DNA of 64,000 bases from Coprinellus micaceus (taxonomy: Eukaryota; Basidiomycota; Agaricomycetes; Agaricales; Psathyrellaceae), in assembly GCA_951394405.1 (NCBI GenBank), contig OX596334.1, positions 4,278,001 to 4,342,000 on the forward strand, read 5' to 3'. The translations under genes were made by a program, and so were the position numbers. Each line of letters begins with the position of its first letter. Positions within the stretch are counted from its first letter, which is position 1. The notes beneath the pieces were generated by a model. That model ran no database searches. It was not told the DNA's origin and worked only from the letters and a program-made list of their open reading frames with translations. This document shows positions 48,401 through 60,159 of the stretch, piece after piece.

Positions 48401-50653
48401 CAAAATGGAAGAGCCCTGCCTTCGCTTCAACCGCCATGAACACGACTCGCGACTCAAATCCCGGATTAATCTACCACGACTGTTATCTCATCAGCTAAAT
48501 GCTTCATCGACATATCTGGCCGGCGTTCGAGGATGGGAGGAAGGAATCGCGTCTGTTGGGATCAGGGTGAGTTGAACACTGCTCCTTCTCGTAGCTACAA
48601 GCTGTAGTCCCATCCCTCCCCACTCATGCGGCCCTTTTTAGAAGAACGTCCGCACCTAGGGTTCTTCAACGTTGCGCATACCCTGGAGAGGAAAGTCGAT
48701 TCACAGAGCCGCGCCTTTAGAGTAGGCTAAGCCCCTCCTCCAACCTCTGTCGCTCCGTCCTCTGCATCGACTTCCACCGCTATCCTTTCGTCGCAGGATC
48801 CCTCCCTCTGACATGCCGTTGAGAACATTGTCGACCTCCGATACCCGCCCCACCAGTTCAGAAATAGCCGCCACCGCGCTCTGCCTCAATCCTGCGTACG
48901 CCGGTGGTTACGCCAAAACCTCTGTCACCATCTGAATCCAAGATCGACACGCTACCGACGTCTTCGCCGGCCATCGAGCCCTCATTCCGCAGCACGAAAA
49001 TTTTGAGAGAAGAAGCGGACCGTCTTCCGTACTCTGCCTGAATGCATGGCTACCTCTTCGAGCATGCAGTATGTATCCTCCCATCCTCTCAAATCGTCCT
49101 TCGATCTCAACTGAGTGATTCGCAGTAGATTCGGACGCTTGCTCGTCACCTCACCTGAACCAAGCTCTACCCCCAGCAGGTTCACTTCCACCCCTATTTG
49201 TCAACGACCGGCTGAATAATGGCAATGCAGAGATAGGAGCCGGCCAACCTCCCGCCATGCAACCTCCTCCAACCTCTCGCCCTCCCAACGCGATCACTAC
49301 TCCGTTATCCACCCACTTTCGTCCCCTCTCGCCTGGTCATGACTCACCACACCCCGTTCAAGGACGCGAACACTCGAGCTCTACGATCCTCTCGGAATTG
49401 CGAACATTATCCTCCCCTCCTCGCCCGCAGTATCCTGATTCCTTCACCATCCCCTACGTAAGGTCGCCCTCGCACATCTCGATTTAGACGCGTCGTCCTC
49501 AATTCCTCCCCATTGCTCAGGCCGAGGTGTACGACGTCAGTGGTCGCCTCAATCCCGTGCACCCCGTTCAAGATGGGTGACAGACTTCGGGTGCACCGAA
49601 GGGGAGAGATCCCCGTCTCCCCACATCCTCCATCTGAGCTCGGTATGTTCGCACACGTACCCAAGGCGGATCCGGCTCTCCAAGACGCTCGGTCTCAACC
49701 CGAAGGTTGTCAGAACGGACTGGGCCTGATCAAGCTCAGGGTATCGACTGCACCCGGAGGCAACGAGTGGAACCAGAGATTCGAAGGGGCTGCGCAAGAG
49801 GATCGAGTGGGTGGCGAGGGGGTGGGTGCAGCTGGTGAAAGGAGAAGCAGCGAGGGTACGGAGGTTGGCGGCCGACCCCGGAATCGTGTGCTCCCCACCT
49901 TGGTGTGAGAGGGAGCTGTCGTCCCCATCTCTCTGTACCGGCACCCCTTGGAGAGCCGACACTTCCAACAGTAATATCTCGGCGACACACCGCCGATGGG
50001 TATGTCCTCAATTAGGCGGAGGCCTGCACCCGATCCAGAGAGCAAATCCTTTCCGCCCTCCTTGGGATGCATGGGTCAGTCTGGAGACGAGAGGAGGTTC
50101 GAGGACACGAAACCTTGAAGAGTTGAGGCAACGAAGGGAAGCGGTCAAGGGAGTTCTAGAGCCCGGAGAATTCTCTCGGAGGGGGATCGACGTCAGCGGG
50201 ATAGGGAGGAGGGGAGGGGAGAAGAATGGAGGTCAAGGCGTGATAGGGAAGATGGGAGTGTTTCAGCAAACCAGGTACGTGGGGGATGTGGTACGAGAGG
50301 AGGGTATGGGAGGGCTTTGCCGCGATGCACGACGCAGAAGGGTGGCGGGGTGGAAGGGGTCAGTCGATGAGTGGAGAGAGTGGGAGTTGGATGCGTCTCA
50401 AAGCCTGGATCATCGGGATAGAGGAGGAGCAACGGCAAGGTCAATCGAGGTGGCGAAAGAGAGAGGCAAGCTTCGACACTCGAGACTCAGGTTTCCATCA
50501 TCTTCGAGCAACACAGAGTGGTCGTGGTCAAGGGCAAAAATGGATTTCACATCCATGTGGAACTGGGTGGCTGGACGGCGGGTCGGCGGCCGCCATCATT
50601 CGTCGGTGGTCGATCATGGGCGATCGGATTGGGAAATGTCCCTGAAGTCCTAG
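45444..50653. repeat. Unit 3 blocks A and B, non-coding
   Basis: This is the duplicate of 1-4,143 joined to 14,831-15,950. It carries no transposon and so preserves the empty target site near 49,540-49,556. Sequence 48,570-49,180 is almost identical to 3,190-3,780. Block B ends at ccctgaagtcc (50,652), where it is fused to NLR-derived sequence. Confidence 0.8.
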
Positions 50654-51260
50654 GACTCATTCAGGACCTTGGAGTCCATTGTTTTTGGGCGAGAGTCGCC
50701 TGTCCTGCTTCCAGTCGACCACCCTGACCGCTATGAATCCCTGGATACACTAGCGAATATCATCCACTTCAAACACGGCCACCTCGACGAGGCTCTCGAG
50801 CTCAGTCGGGAATCAGCTTCTCTCATCTCGCCAGGCCACCATGGGTATTGCCACCATCCTAGCCACCATCCTCCCTCGTCGCTACGAATCCCCAGGCTCG
50901 GTTGGGGAGCTCCTTGGAGCTCCCTCGGTTTGCGAAGATGCCTTATCGAAGTGCCGACCTCCACACCGAATTGGCGGAGGCACAGTCCTCGTCTTCACCT
51001 CAACTCTGACCCACGGCCTCCTCCCCTCTCCAACAATACGCCACGGACTTTGGTTTGCTACATTTCTATTCACTTATGTACTCCTCTACTTACCATGCTT
51101 CGCGATCTGAATCCATCGTTGCGTTTCCATCTTCTTCGCTTAAATATGTATGTTGATATTCCTCTCGTCAACCGTATCTAGCTCGCTGCTTGGCCTACAT
51201 ATTGTTTCCCTCTGTTCCTCCTTATATCCATTCGCTTTTGTCCTATCTTCCCTCTATTAA
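50654..51260 (+). pseudogene. 3' fragment of a third NACHT-TPR gene
   Basis: ggactcattcaggacctt at 50,658 pairs with ggactcatacaggacctc of NLR copy 1 (27,630). The translation HPDRYESLDTLANIIHFK at about 50,724 onward matches HPDRYNTLDTLAKALHFK of copy 1, followed by HLDEALELSRESASLISPG. The frame is lost after that, and the rest resembles the NLR 3' flank (28,020-28,260). Only the last two or three repeats remain; there is no NACHT domain. It lies between blocks B and C, not after D where the complete genes are. Confidence 0.8.
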
Positions 51261-54200
51261 ACCCACCCATACCTTCCCTACATCGTAGAGGCAAAGAGAA
51301 TATCGTGACTTGTAAAAGCCAAATCGAAACCAGCCGTCAATGAGACAACAAGCATCAGGTAGTATTGCTCGATACCCTACCCTAAGAACTACTCTCGAGC
51401 CCAATCTAGCTTTATTGTGACTCATAACAGCCATATCGAGATCTGTCGTGAGTTAGGTTGAGTTAGGTTCGTCGATGGAACACGAATGCGCATTTCTGAC
51501 GGTAGCTAACTCACTACCTCATGTACAACTACCCCGTTGAAGGACCAAAGTTGCGTCGGTAATCTTGGAACGCCGTGGAGCATCGGATGACGCCGTCCAT
51601 GCTTAGTATTGGGTACGTTCCGTTTAACGACGCCTGACAGCAACGAATCATCCCCTGGATACTGCGTTGGGAAGCGACGCCACCCACCTGCAATGTGAGC
51701 AGTACTGTGAGTATGTACGAGAGTATGCTGTGCGCGGACGGCTCACCAACAACGCGAGCTCTCTGCTCGGTCACTGATGTTCCTCGCTGCGGAGGAACGC
51801 AAGGGCGAAGCTTCCTCCATGCTCTTCACGGTTCACCTAGCAAAGCAGATCGTCAGACCTTGACCTTGGGTGAGTATGGCTCAGCAGGCACACCTTTCAT
51901 GGCTTGATCACCTTTCCTCCTCAATGAGAGGCTTCCAGAAACTTGTCTCGTTCCATGACTGCGTTCCTGCGCAGACACACCTTCCCCAGCCCATTCGGTT
52001 CGGACTAGGCAGGCGAACGACGCCTAACCGAGCCCGTCGAATCGAGGAAGTGGGTGGTCGAGGGGACACCCTAACGGAGGACAGTTGGAGGCGGCGGTGC
52101 CCAGTGAAGGGATCGTGCGCAGATATATGTGGTAGAGGGCGTCCTTTCAGGTGCCGGGTAATCTAAGGCGTTGTAATCGGACGCGCAACGATGGGCGGCG
52201 TCCCTCGCTAAACTATGCACGGCTATTGGACGTTGCGGGTAGCGGCGCTGTGGTGGTAATATCGGGATGGAGTTGGATAGAGTGATCCTCGGTGTACGTC
52301 TCCGCAGTTCAGAGGTAGCGAGAAGGGCGGAGGACATTCGAGGACGTCGGGTGTCGCTAAGCATGATCGACGAAGGGCGCGAGGGTGGCTGGGTTGAGCG
52401 CATGACCGAGTGTTTGGGAGGTTGGCGTTTGGTTTGGGAGCTGTAGCCGTTCGTTGAGTGGCGAATAACGAACCACTGGGAGTCGCCGTCACGATGGTAG
52501 TACTGAGAACTGGTTCCTTGGGGAGAGAACCCAATTACCCCAGAGCTTCGTCGTCCATGTCGAAGGCAAGGTCGACTCCAAATGGCACAACGATCGCCTA
52601 GGTTCTCCCGCTCGTCGTCGTCAAGCTAGTTGAGTGTTTGTTCGACGTGGGTGGGGTAAATTACATCTGTGGAAAGCGATGGAGTCAGTAAAGAGCCCCG
52701 ATGTGAATCTTGAAAGAGGCAGGGGAGACAGAGAGTATAGAGAAGGCCCAGAACACTGAGAGAAGAGGGCATAAACAAGTTGTAAATACGCACAATTGAG
52801 GTGAAGGAACCCTACGAGTGACCACGTCGGAGGTCTTGGAGGACATCTAAGGACGCAGGGCAGACGTAGCCAGTTGTTATCGGCTCAAAACACCCAGGTC
52901 GACCTGGGGCGAGGAATATTCGACGGATGCTCGGTTAGACAAAGTTGTGCGAAGGCGGAAGAGAGCTTGTGCCCAGAAACGTGGGGGTAGACTATACTCA
53001 CCATGCCAGGAGTAAGAGCCTTCAAAGGCGGATGCCATCGACCCATGCTGTCTCGTCCGAGTAGTAGCATCCCCCTCGAGGTAGGGGTCTCCAGGGATTA
53101 CTGCGGGTACGCGTGTAGCAGCGAAGCAGTGGGCCTGTCTTTTGGTTATGAGGAGAGCACTGTTCAGCGGTGCCGAGTGCTGGGCGTAGGATATCGTTCA
53201 TTCGGTGAAATCTCGTTCATGGTGGTCTTGAGGAAGGCGTTGGTTCACTGGCATGGACCCGGCGTTATCGGTAATCACCCTCCGGCAAATGATCGGCTAT
53301 CATTGGCGCTGGAATGGGAAATGCCCCTGACCGAACCTTTATCACCGCGACCACCACCATGAAACGAGAGCTGCTGAACTCGTTCCATCTCCACTCTACG
53401 CTATGGCTCTACCCAAGTCAAGACGTCCTCCACCCACCATCGTTGCCCCAACGACACGCTCCACCACTCGTTCCTTCCCTCACGAGCCCCAACACCACCA
53501 ACACGATCCTACCAAGGAAGGCTGCTGCGACATTCCCCTCGACCCTAGAACCCACTTCCTTGCTACGCGCCTTTAACGGGAGCCATACTAGTTCGTACAG
53601 CGCATGAGGTGCTTCGAAAATGGGGTGCACGCCTCTGCAGGTTCGTACTCTCCCTTCCTGTGGGTATTCTTTCTCCACCCGCTTCTTGGTGGTGGAATTC
53701 CCCCTCCCCATCTATAGAACTCTGTCTAATCGACTCTTCACCTTCAGAGCTCTCAAAGTACCCTCAACTATACCTTCCTCTGTCCCAAAAGAGGCCCAAA
53801 TCCACGCTCTCCAGTATCATGGACCGTCCCTGCGCCTCCTTCCTCTTGCCCATCACCTCGGGAGTTTGCGACAGGAATAAATTATTTTGGGGTGGCTCCC
53901 TTGAGCGGTGCGTACTTTTCGATGCCTCCGTTTTATTCTGCCCCACGTTCTTTCCCTGACTCACACATCCCGTCCTATCAAGCCCGATCCTTGGCTCGAT
54001 CCTCCCACTCACCTTGAGCACCGAGCTCATCTCGTCGGCGTCCGCTGACTCTATCTACTTCATTAGATGGATATGTGTCTCACCGACGTCGATACTCACG
54101 AGCTAATGAAGCCTTGCACTTCAGCGACGAGAAGCGGGCTCGATGCTGTGCGACACCTTTCCTGGTTGGCGTGGGCCGTGTTGAACGAGAACACCCCACA

Positions 54201-56726
54201 ACGCTTCGTCGGGACAATAATCGGTCGAAACGCCGTGGATATATCCATCGGCACCGAGCGATCCGTCTCTGTGGACCGTCCAGGTACCAAACCCCGGTCT
54301 GGAGCCCCAATCCGGTCTTCGCCGGCTCAGTCTTCCGCCCTTCTAGCGTGAAGGGAGCGAAGGCTGGCGCCCCACAGTCGCTCGCCCAAAGGCCGACGTC
54401 CCGATTCGCCCGCTCTCCATCCTCGCTGGCTCTGGAGAACTCGGAGACCGATGTAAACCGTCCCCCTGGAACTTCGGTGTTCGCTCCGACACTGCCCTCT
54501 CCTCATGAGCTCGTTCAACGCTGAATGTAGTCGGCATAAATGTGAGTGTACCACCCTACCCGCCTTCCGTAGTTCCGATTTTTCTATACCGGGAGTCTAC
54601 CGAAGTCTACATACTTACTCAATTCCTCGCAGGTCGACTGCCTGGAAACGAGACCAGGACAGGGAGCTTCGTCTGAACCTCGGAGGCGAGTGTTCGCTGC
54701 GTGGAGTCGAGAACGGGATCTAACGCGGTCGACGTTCCAGGACGCCTTCCTCGAGGTCAGTTCCTGCATTCAGCGAAGCTAGTGACGTCGTGCTGAACCG
54801 TGCATCTGGTGCCTCCCAATCCGGCGTACCATAGGCCTATCGTTTATCCCCTTATTATTTAAACCTTCGATAACCCACTTCCCGCGCTAGCCTATGGATG
54901 GTTTTCGTTTTGTGTCTACTGCACGTACGTACATACGAACATACCCGTCTTGCTTTCTTTCCTCCACCATTCTACTTGACCCGCTTTTTATCCGCTTCCT
55001 ACCTCGATACCGTCCCGCGCTCCCAGCGGCACGCCCATATCCATTATGCATGCATAAATTCGTCCTATTCTGTCCCGAAGCTCACGTAGACGCCCCCTTC
55101 GACAGCCCCCTCCAGGTCACTAACTCACCCTTTTTGACGATGGCGGACGCCTGCCACTGTGCATCCTCTGAATCACCCCGACTGACCGCATCATTCCTAG
55201 GATTGGGAACGGCGGTGGGGTAGAACCAGAGTTCCGCTCCCCGCCCGATGGGCTTCTCAGCCCGAGGAGGTAGGTGGTGGGCGAAGGCATAGCTCACGGG
55301 GAATCCACCGTGCGTCGTCCTCCGGCTTCTGCAATCTTCTTCGCCATCGTTGCCGCCCAACATAACGGCGTTCGCATCCCTATAGTCATGCTGAAGTCAA
55401 CGAAGTGGGCCAGCGGCACCTTGCGCAGAGCAATCCCCGAGCCAACGGGATGAGGCAGTGGAGAGGAAGGGGGAGGCGAGCATTTGGGGAACGTGAAGGC
55501 GAGGTGACGAAACTGATACGGTATACCGAATGCTGGGGAGTTATGCTGGGCCTCCTGAACGGGCAACCGCGCGCGTTAAGGCGACAGGGAGCAGTGGGCG
55601 CTCGATTCGCTTGTTTGGAAAGGGGAGAGGAGAGTGGGAAGTGGAATGGGATAGCTCAAGGATGGTGGCGGAAGACCGAGCGACGAACCCGCTTCAGCCA
55701 AGAGGTGCCAGGGGTGTTTTCCGGGCAGGTAATAGGGATGAGGGTTTGGACTGGTGACCGCTGCGTGCCTATCTACGTCCCGGCCGCACATCGCCGACAG
55801 AGTACCGAGGCTAGACTTGGTGTCATCGTCGTTGGGCTGAGGTGAAAGTTGGAGTGCACACCTGTGCTCCGATTCCCAAAAGCCATTGCCTGCAGAATGA
55901 AGGGAGCGGCGTTTGAGGTGTCCAGCGCACCAACGATGGATTCATCGGTTCATTGATCCAAATTGGAGATGCGACGGTGGGAGGAAAGTGCGCGGAAAGG
56001 GATCCGGGGGGATTGGAGGCTGCATATCACCGACCTGATTGTCCGGCGAAGCGTGTCGCGGGGTGTCGCGAACGCCCGAACCATCTTCATGGTCGTGACA
56101 GTAACGAGAACCTGGTTGCGGGAGGGGAAAGAGCGTTGGTCGAGGAATATGGTGGGTTCAGCAGAGCAGGTGGGGTCGTCGTAAATAAGTAGGAGAGGGA
56201 ATATTATGGGTCCCAGGAGCCTAGCGTTTGTCGCTGACGTCCCTGTTTGCCGCAGTGCCTTCGAACGACTTCCCGCCCTCCTTCCAAGCCAGTTCGCCAA
56301 TTGAGAGGGTATCGCTTTTTCGCCCGTTGAATTGCGTACAATGTGCGCATTTCCCCCCGACTCTCCTCGGGCAATGGGGCTGTCGGTGCGACTGAGGTGT
56401 GTTGAGTGCCGGTAGTCCATGCAGCATGCTTCACAGCCCGGCCGTCTGAACCCTCGTAGGGGGCGAAGAAGCGAATTAACTCGTGGGGGTGATGGAAATG
56501 GCTGTGAGGCGGCATGTTGCAGAGTGCGGTATGGGGTGGTGTGATCACCTCTAGGATGGCCTCCGGGGTATTGCAAGTTTGAGTGAGTGGCGCGATTGTG
56601 GGCTGCATGTTGACAGCCATAGCCAGAGGGCAGCGCTTCGCTCGCAACTGCTCAAAGCCTCAATCGGCCTCCCCTGCGTCTGTCTGTCCGCAAGGCCCTC
56701 GCTTGACTGTCCCTCTGGGAGAACTT
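51261..56726. repeat. Unit 3 blocks C and D, non-coding, with both insertion sites empty
   Basis: Block C starts near 51,370 and runs to about 53,343, where tttatcaccgcgaccaccaccatgaaacg is the uninterrupted counterpart of the LINE insertion site. Block D follows to 56,726. The match to unit 1 ends abruptly after ctctgggagaactt (partner at 23,499-23,512). Beyond that the two copies are unrelated, and the NLR expected about 0.8 kb further on is absent. Confidence 0.8.
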
Positions 56727-56867
56727 GACATCAGACTTTTTGAGTCCCGATGATATGCCCTGATATATCTTATGGGAGCTTGCCATTCTGATATGGCCTG
56801 ACAGCTTACCATCAGGCCATAGCATTTGCTGTCATATAATATCAGAGGAATATCAGTCTGTTATGTC
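56727..56867. repeat. MITE-like palindromic sequence at the unit 3 breakpoint
   Basis: It starts GACATCAGACT exactly where unit 3 homology ends and closes with AGTCTGTTATGTC, an imperfect inverted repeat. Inside is a perfect 10-bp inverted repeat (TATGGCCTGA at 56,792-56,801 and TCAGGCCATA at 56,812-56,821), plus several ATATCAG/CTGATAT words. It is AT-rich compared with its neighbours and has no open frame. It could be a small non-autonomous transposon or the end of a larger inserted element. Confidence 0.5.
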
Positions 56868-57729
56868 TGACGACCTTCTCGTCGCCACACAAAGTTACAG
56901 TCGTTTGCATAACACTTTTTAGGTCTCCGCGCGGAACTTGTGAGTTTGGTTAAGTTTGTTCTGATGTGACACGGTTCAATTGGAGAGCGCCCATTGCCCA
57001 CCAACTCAGGAAGAGTGGTGACGGCTTGCTGGGAGGCCCCCGTCGAGAACGAGGGACAGAAAACGCGTGGCAGGGCCAGGGTACCGCGGTTGCGGGAGAG
57101 GGTAGTGAGACTTGGAGGTATAGCCGTTGTCACTCGGGATCAAGATATTTCTATTTCTGGGGAAGGACAAATACTACCAAACCCTGAAATTCGCCGCAGG
57201 TCCCTGAAAAGTGTTATACAAACCGAGTGTAAGGGACGAGATTTCCTTGCGCCAGAGGAATCCAGATCCTGGGGAACTTGAAAGCACCGCGGACACGGGA
57301 TGCTGGCGTCAACGCCCAAAGCCGCCCACTTAAATGACCCACAAGCGGCAGACTCTGCTCCCACAGCAGTCCCACGAAGTTCGACGAATATGTAAAATTG
57401 GTGATAGGAAACTGATCATACAATGAATAGCAAGGCGACCGGGAACGAGGGTTGGCGAGAGAATGAAAGGACAGCAGACGTTCAAGTATATAGAGCGACA
57501 ACCTTAAGATGCCGTCGCTTCACTCCGGGTCATGATGTTTTTCAGACCAGGATGCGCCCGGAGATAGAAAGTTGGAGCGGGCAAATGACAAGGAAGGGGA
57601 TACTTAACACGACTAAGAGAGCGAGAATGATCCAAGCAGGACACAAACACGATATAACAAAATGGGGACGCAATTATAACAACAAAGGGATGCATTGTCG
57701 TAAAAAGGGGGCATACATATTCGAAGGAT
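56868..57729. other. Intergenic region, no gene seen
   Basis: This region has no resemblance to the repeat units. Open frames are short; the 119-codon plus-strand frame (57,423-57,782) has the biased composition of a shadow frame and overlaps the end of the minus-strand gene. Confidence 0.4.
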
Positions 57730-59228
57730 TTAAGCCTCGGTGCCAGAAAAGACGACGGTGCGTTCTATACGTCTATCTGTAAGCTCCCATTTCGCGAGTC
57801 AAAGAAGAGAAGGGGCTTACCGTGGAGGTGGCTGAGCCACACAATCGCATGTCCGAGGGCCCCTCGCAAGGCGCGAACGAGCACGCGTGCAACACGTCCT
57901 ACGATTGCCGAGACACATCGGGCCAGAATTCGAAATACACATCGGGCGGCTAGGAACGCCATCCATCCCACAAACCCTACCTTAGCAGGGACGAGGCATA
58001 ATCTAATCAAAACGACCACGGGCATACCGTGCCCTTCAGGTGGGTCAGTCATCAGGCGGCGAGCAATCCTTGAAGAGGCCTACCTGACAAGTCAAAAGCC
58101 AAAATGGCCCAAGCACAGAGCCCTCCGAGCGCAGCACTCACGGCGGAAAGTACTGTGATAGCAATTGCGATTCGCTTTTGGTCGCTGGGAAGCTGAAGGT
58201 GGCTTGAAGGTGGCTGAGAGTCATTCTCCGGGGTGATATGGTTGGCAAGGCTTGGATGCTCCAGCCCAGCAACCGTAGTGGTCGCCCCAGACCCCTCAAC
58301 CTGACTATCGTCCACTGGAGCTGGAATCGGGAGGGAGGTTTCAAAGGGCTCCTGTTTGGTGACGGGGTCACGTTGTCCATCCTCTGGAATGGGTGGCGGA
58401 GCTGGGTTCGGGGTACGCTTCTGCTGGGGAACTCGACGATGTGCGTGGTACGTAGAAACAGAGTCGGGCATCACTGGCACTAGAAGTGAGGTGGGAGCCG
58501 CATGGAGGTTGACTTCGCTTGGCTCTTCAATGCCATCCTCCGAGGGTGGGCGTCCGCGAAGCTGGAACTCTGCCTCAAGTTCTCCGAGGGTCTTGGCGAA
58601 TCCGGGCTGGGCGGAGAATTCGGGCACGATGCTTTGCTGCCCAGATATGTTGCGTATGCCCCGACTAAGGAACTCGAATTCCTCAACTGTGTGGGTCCAC
58701 TTGACGATGCAGTGGCGGAGGTCGGTAGCGTACACGGCAACACGCCTCTTCTCGCAAACCGCGTCATAGAACTCCCGAGCTTGCTCATTTGGCAGGCTCA
58801 TGAAGAGAAGGCTTGGACCGGCATTTAACAAGCGTTTGATGGTCTGTTCCTCGTGTGCAATCTTGTCGAATGGAGGCCGTGTTTGACCCCCTCGAGAATA
58901 GCTATCATGAAAAGCGGTGAGCTGGGACAGCTCGGCAAGATATCTTCAGAAGGACGTACGCCGACTCGGGCTTGCTCCGAACACCTTTCTCCTCCACAGG
59001 ATCTTGGGCGGCCTCCCCGCCGTGTTCATCTACTTGACGCGGATAGCTCACTTGAGAGAGCGGGCTTGGAGAATCGGGACGGCGATCTATCTCGCCACGG
59101 TTCTTGACCCTGGCCCTCGTCGAGGCCGAGACGGGCAGGCGTTTCGAGTCTTCGGGAGGGAGCTGGATGGATGGTGTGACTGTGGCGGGAGCAGTGGGTT
59201 CGCAGGAACGGCTCCTTGTCGTCGGCAT
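57730..59228 (-). CDS. Hypothetical protein with hydrophobic C-terminus, about 424 aa
   Basis: Proposed exons, high to low: 59228-59052, 58921-58084, 58033-57821, 57776-57730 (1,275 nt, in frame). The first intron (130 bp) is the least certain; the other two have good donors (GTAGGC, GTAAGC), branch-like CTGAC or TTGAC sequences and matching phases. The N-terminal 60 residues are Pro/Ser-rich and probably disordered. A helical domain follows (RPPFDKIAHEEQTIKRLLN through LGELEAEFQL, about residues 70-165), then a Pro-rich linker. The C-terminus has one clear membrane segment (IAIAITVLSAVSAALGGL) and one or two further hydrophobic stretches separated by Arg residues. I do not recognise the family. 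It lies between the breakpoint and the Plavaka gene, so it could be host-derived or cargo. Confidence 0.55.
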
Positions 59229-60159
59229 GGCGCTGGTAATAGAAAGTCGAGCAAAGGACGAGATGCAGGAGAAGAGTGGTGATGTTCTCGATGCACCATA
59301 AAGGCGACCCGTAATTTATATGGCTCGGGACAGCAACACGCTTGGGTACTGAGACGACTTGACCTCGGAAGCCCGAAATGCGCCAGTGCTCACGGTGACA
59401 TTGACAGTGTTAATTACTCACCTTCGCGACCAACATCGTGAAGATCACCGATAAGTTGAATGATCTCGATTGAAAGTCTCCGGTCAGCTCGATGGTTCCA
59501 AACCGCCTTCTCTTCCAAGCTTTGGCAAAGGCAATTACTGAACCAGGACTGTTGTAGATGCTCGCGCTGTGACCCGCACTCCCAACTCGGTGTTGCCGTC
59601 GCCGGGCGGCTTCCGCTGGCAGAGTCGGGACACTGTTCTCGGAGCTAGCAACAAATTATACGACCTAACCGAGAGCAGCTCTATGAGCGAAGATTATCCG
59701 AGTCGTCCAGGGAGACTGTTCGGGTGAACGAATCGGTATCAAAACCCTGCCGTTCGAGACCCACGACGGTCTTGGAAACAACGGGCGGCGACTGCTAGCA
59801 ATAGCCAGCCTCGACGTTCGCTTCAACGTCGCCGAGTGTAAAAGGCACTGTGCCAATAGGCTACCGGGTGGGGGTCTCTAGAGCGTTTCCGGAAACGGCA
59901 CTCACAAGCTTAGACAAGGGGGGATCGGGGGGCATACTAGCATCTTCAAACGATGTGGCTGGAGGGCAATGATAACCAGTGCAGATCATCGTAACGCGTT
60001 TCCAAGAGTCATCTGACCGTGACACATGTCACGGTCACGAACTCCCACTTTGGGACCGTGACATTATGGGCGCTTAATGTGGAGGCCTTTGTTCAAGTTC
60101 GGCCTGTGAAACGAGCCTCTCACTAGCTGACAGGAAACAAGTAACGCAAGGATCTAAAT
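59229..60159. other. Region between the hypothetical gene and the Plavaka gene
   Basis: No supported gene. It includes the likely promoter of the hypothetical gene and, at the right, the 3' flank of the transposase with a strong palindrome at 60,014-60,037. Several frames of 60-70 codons overlap each other and are not called. Confidence 0.4.
60014..60037. repeat. Perfect palindrome near the 3' end of the Plavaka gene
   Basis: TGACCGTGACA and its exact reverse complement TGTCACGGTCA are separated by two bases. A further GACCGTGACA follows at about 60,054. This may be the terminal region of the Plavaka element, with an end starting CACATGTCACGG; the other end is outside the window, so this cannot be tested here. 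Confidence 0.6.

Noticed and set aside
54075..54524. 149-codon frame in block D of unit 3
   Set aside because: The corresponding unit 1 stretch (about 21,350-21,790) has different indels and frame, with no known domain.
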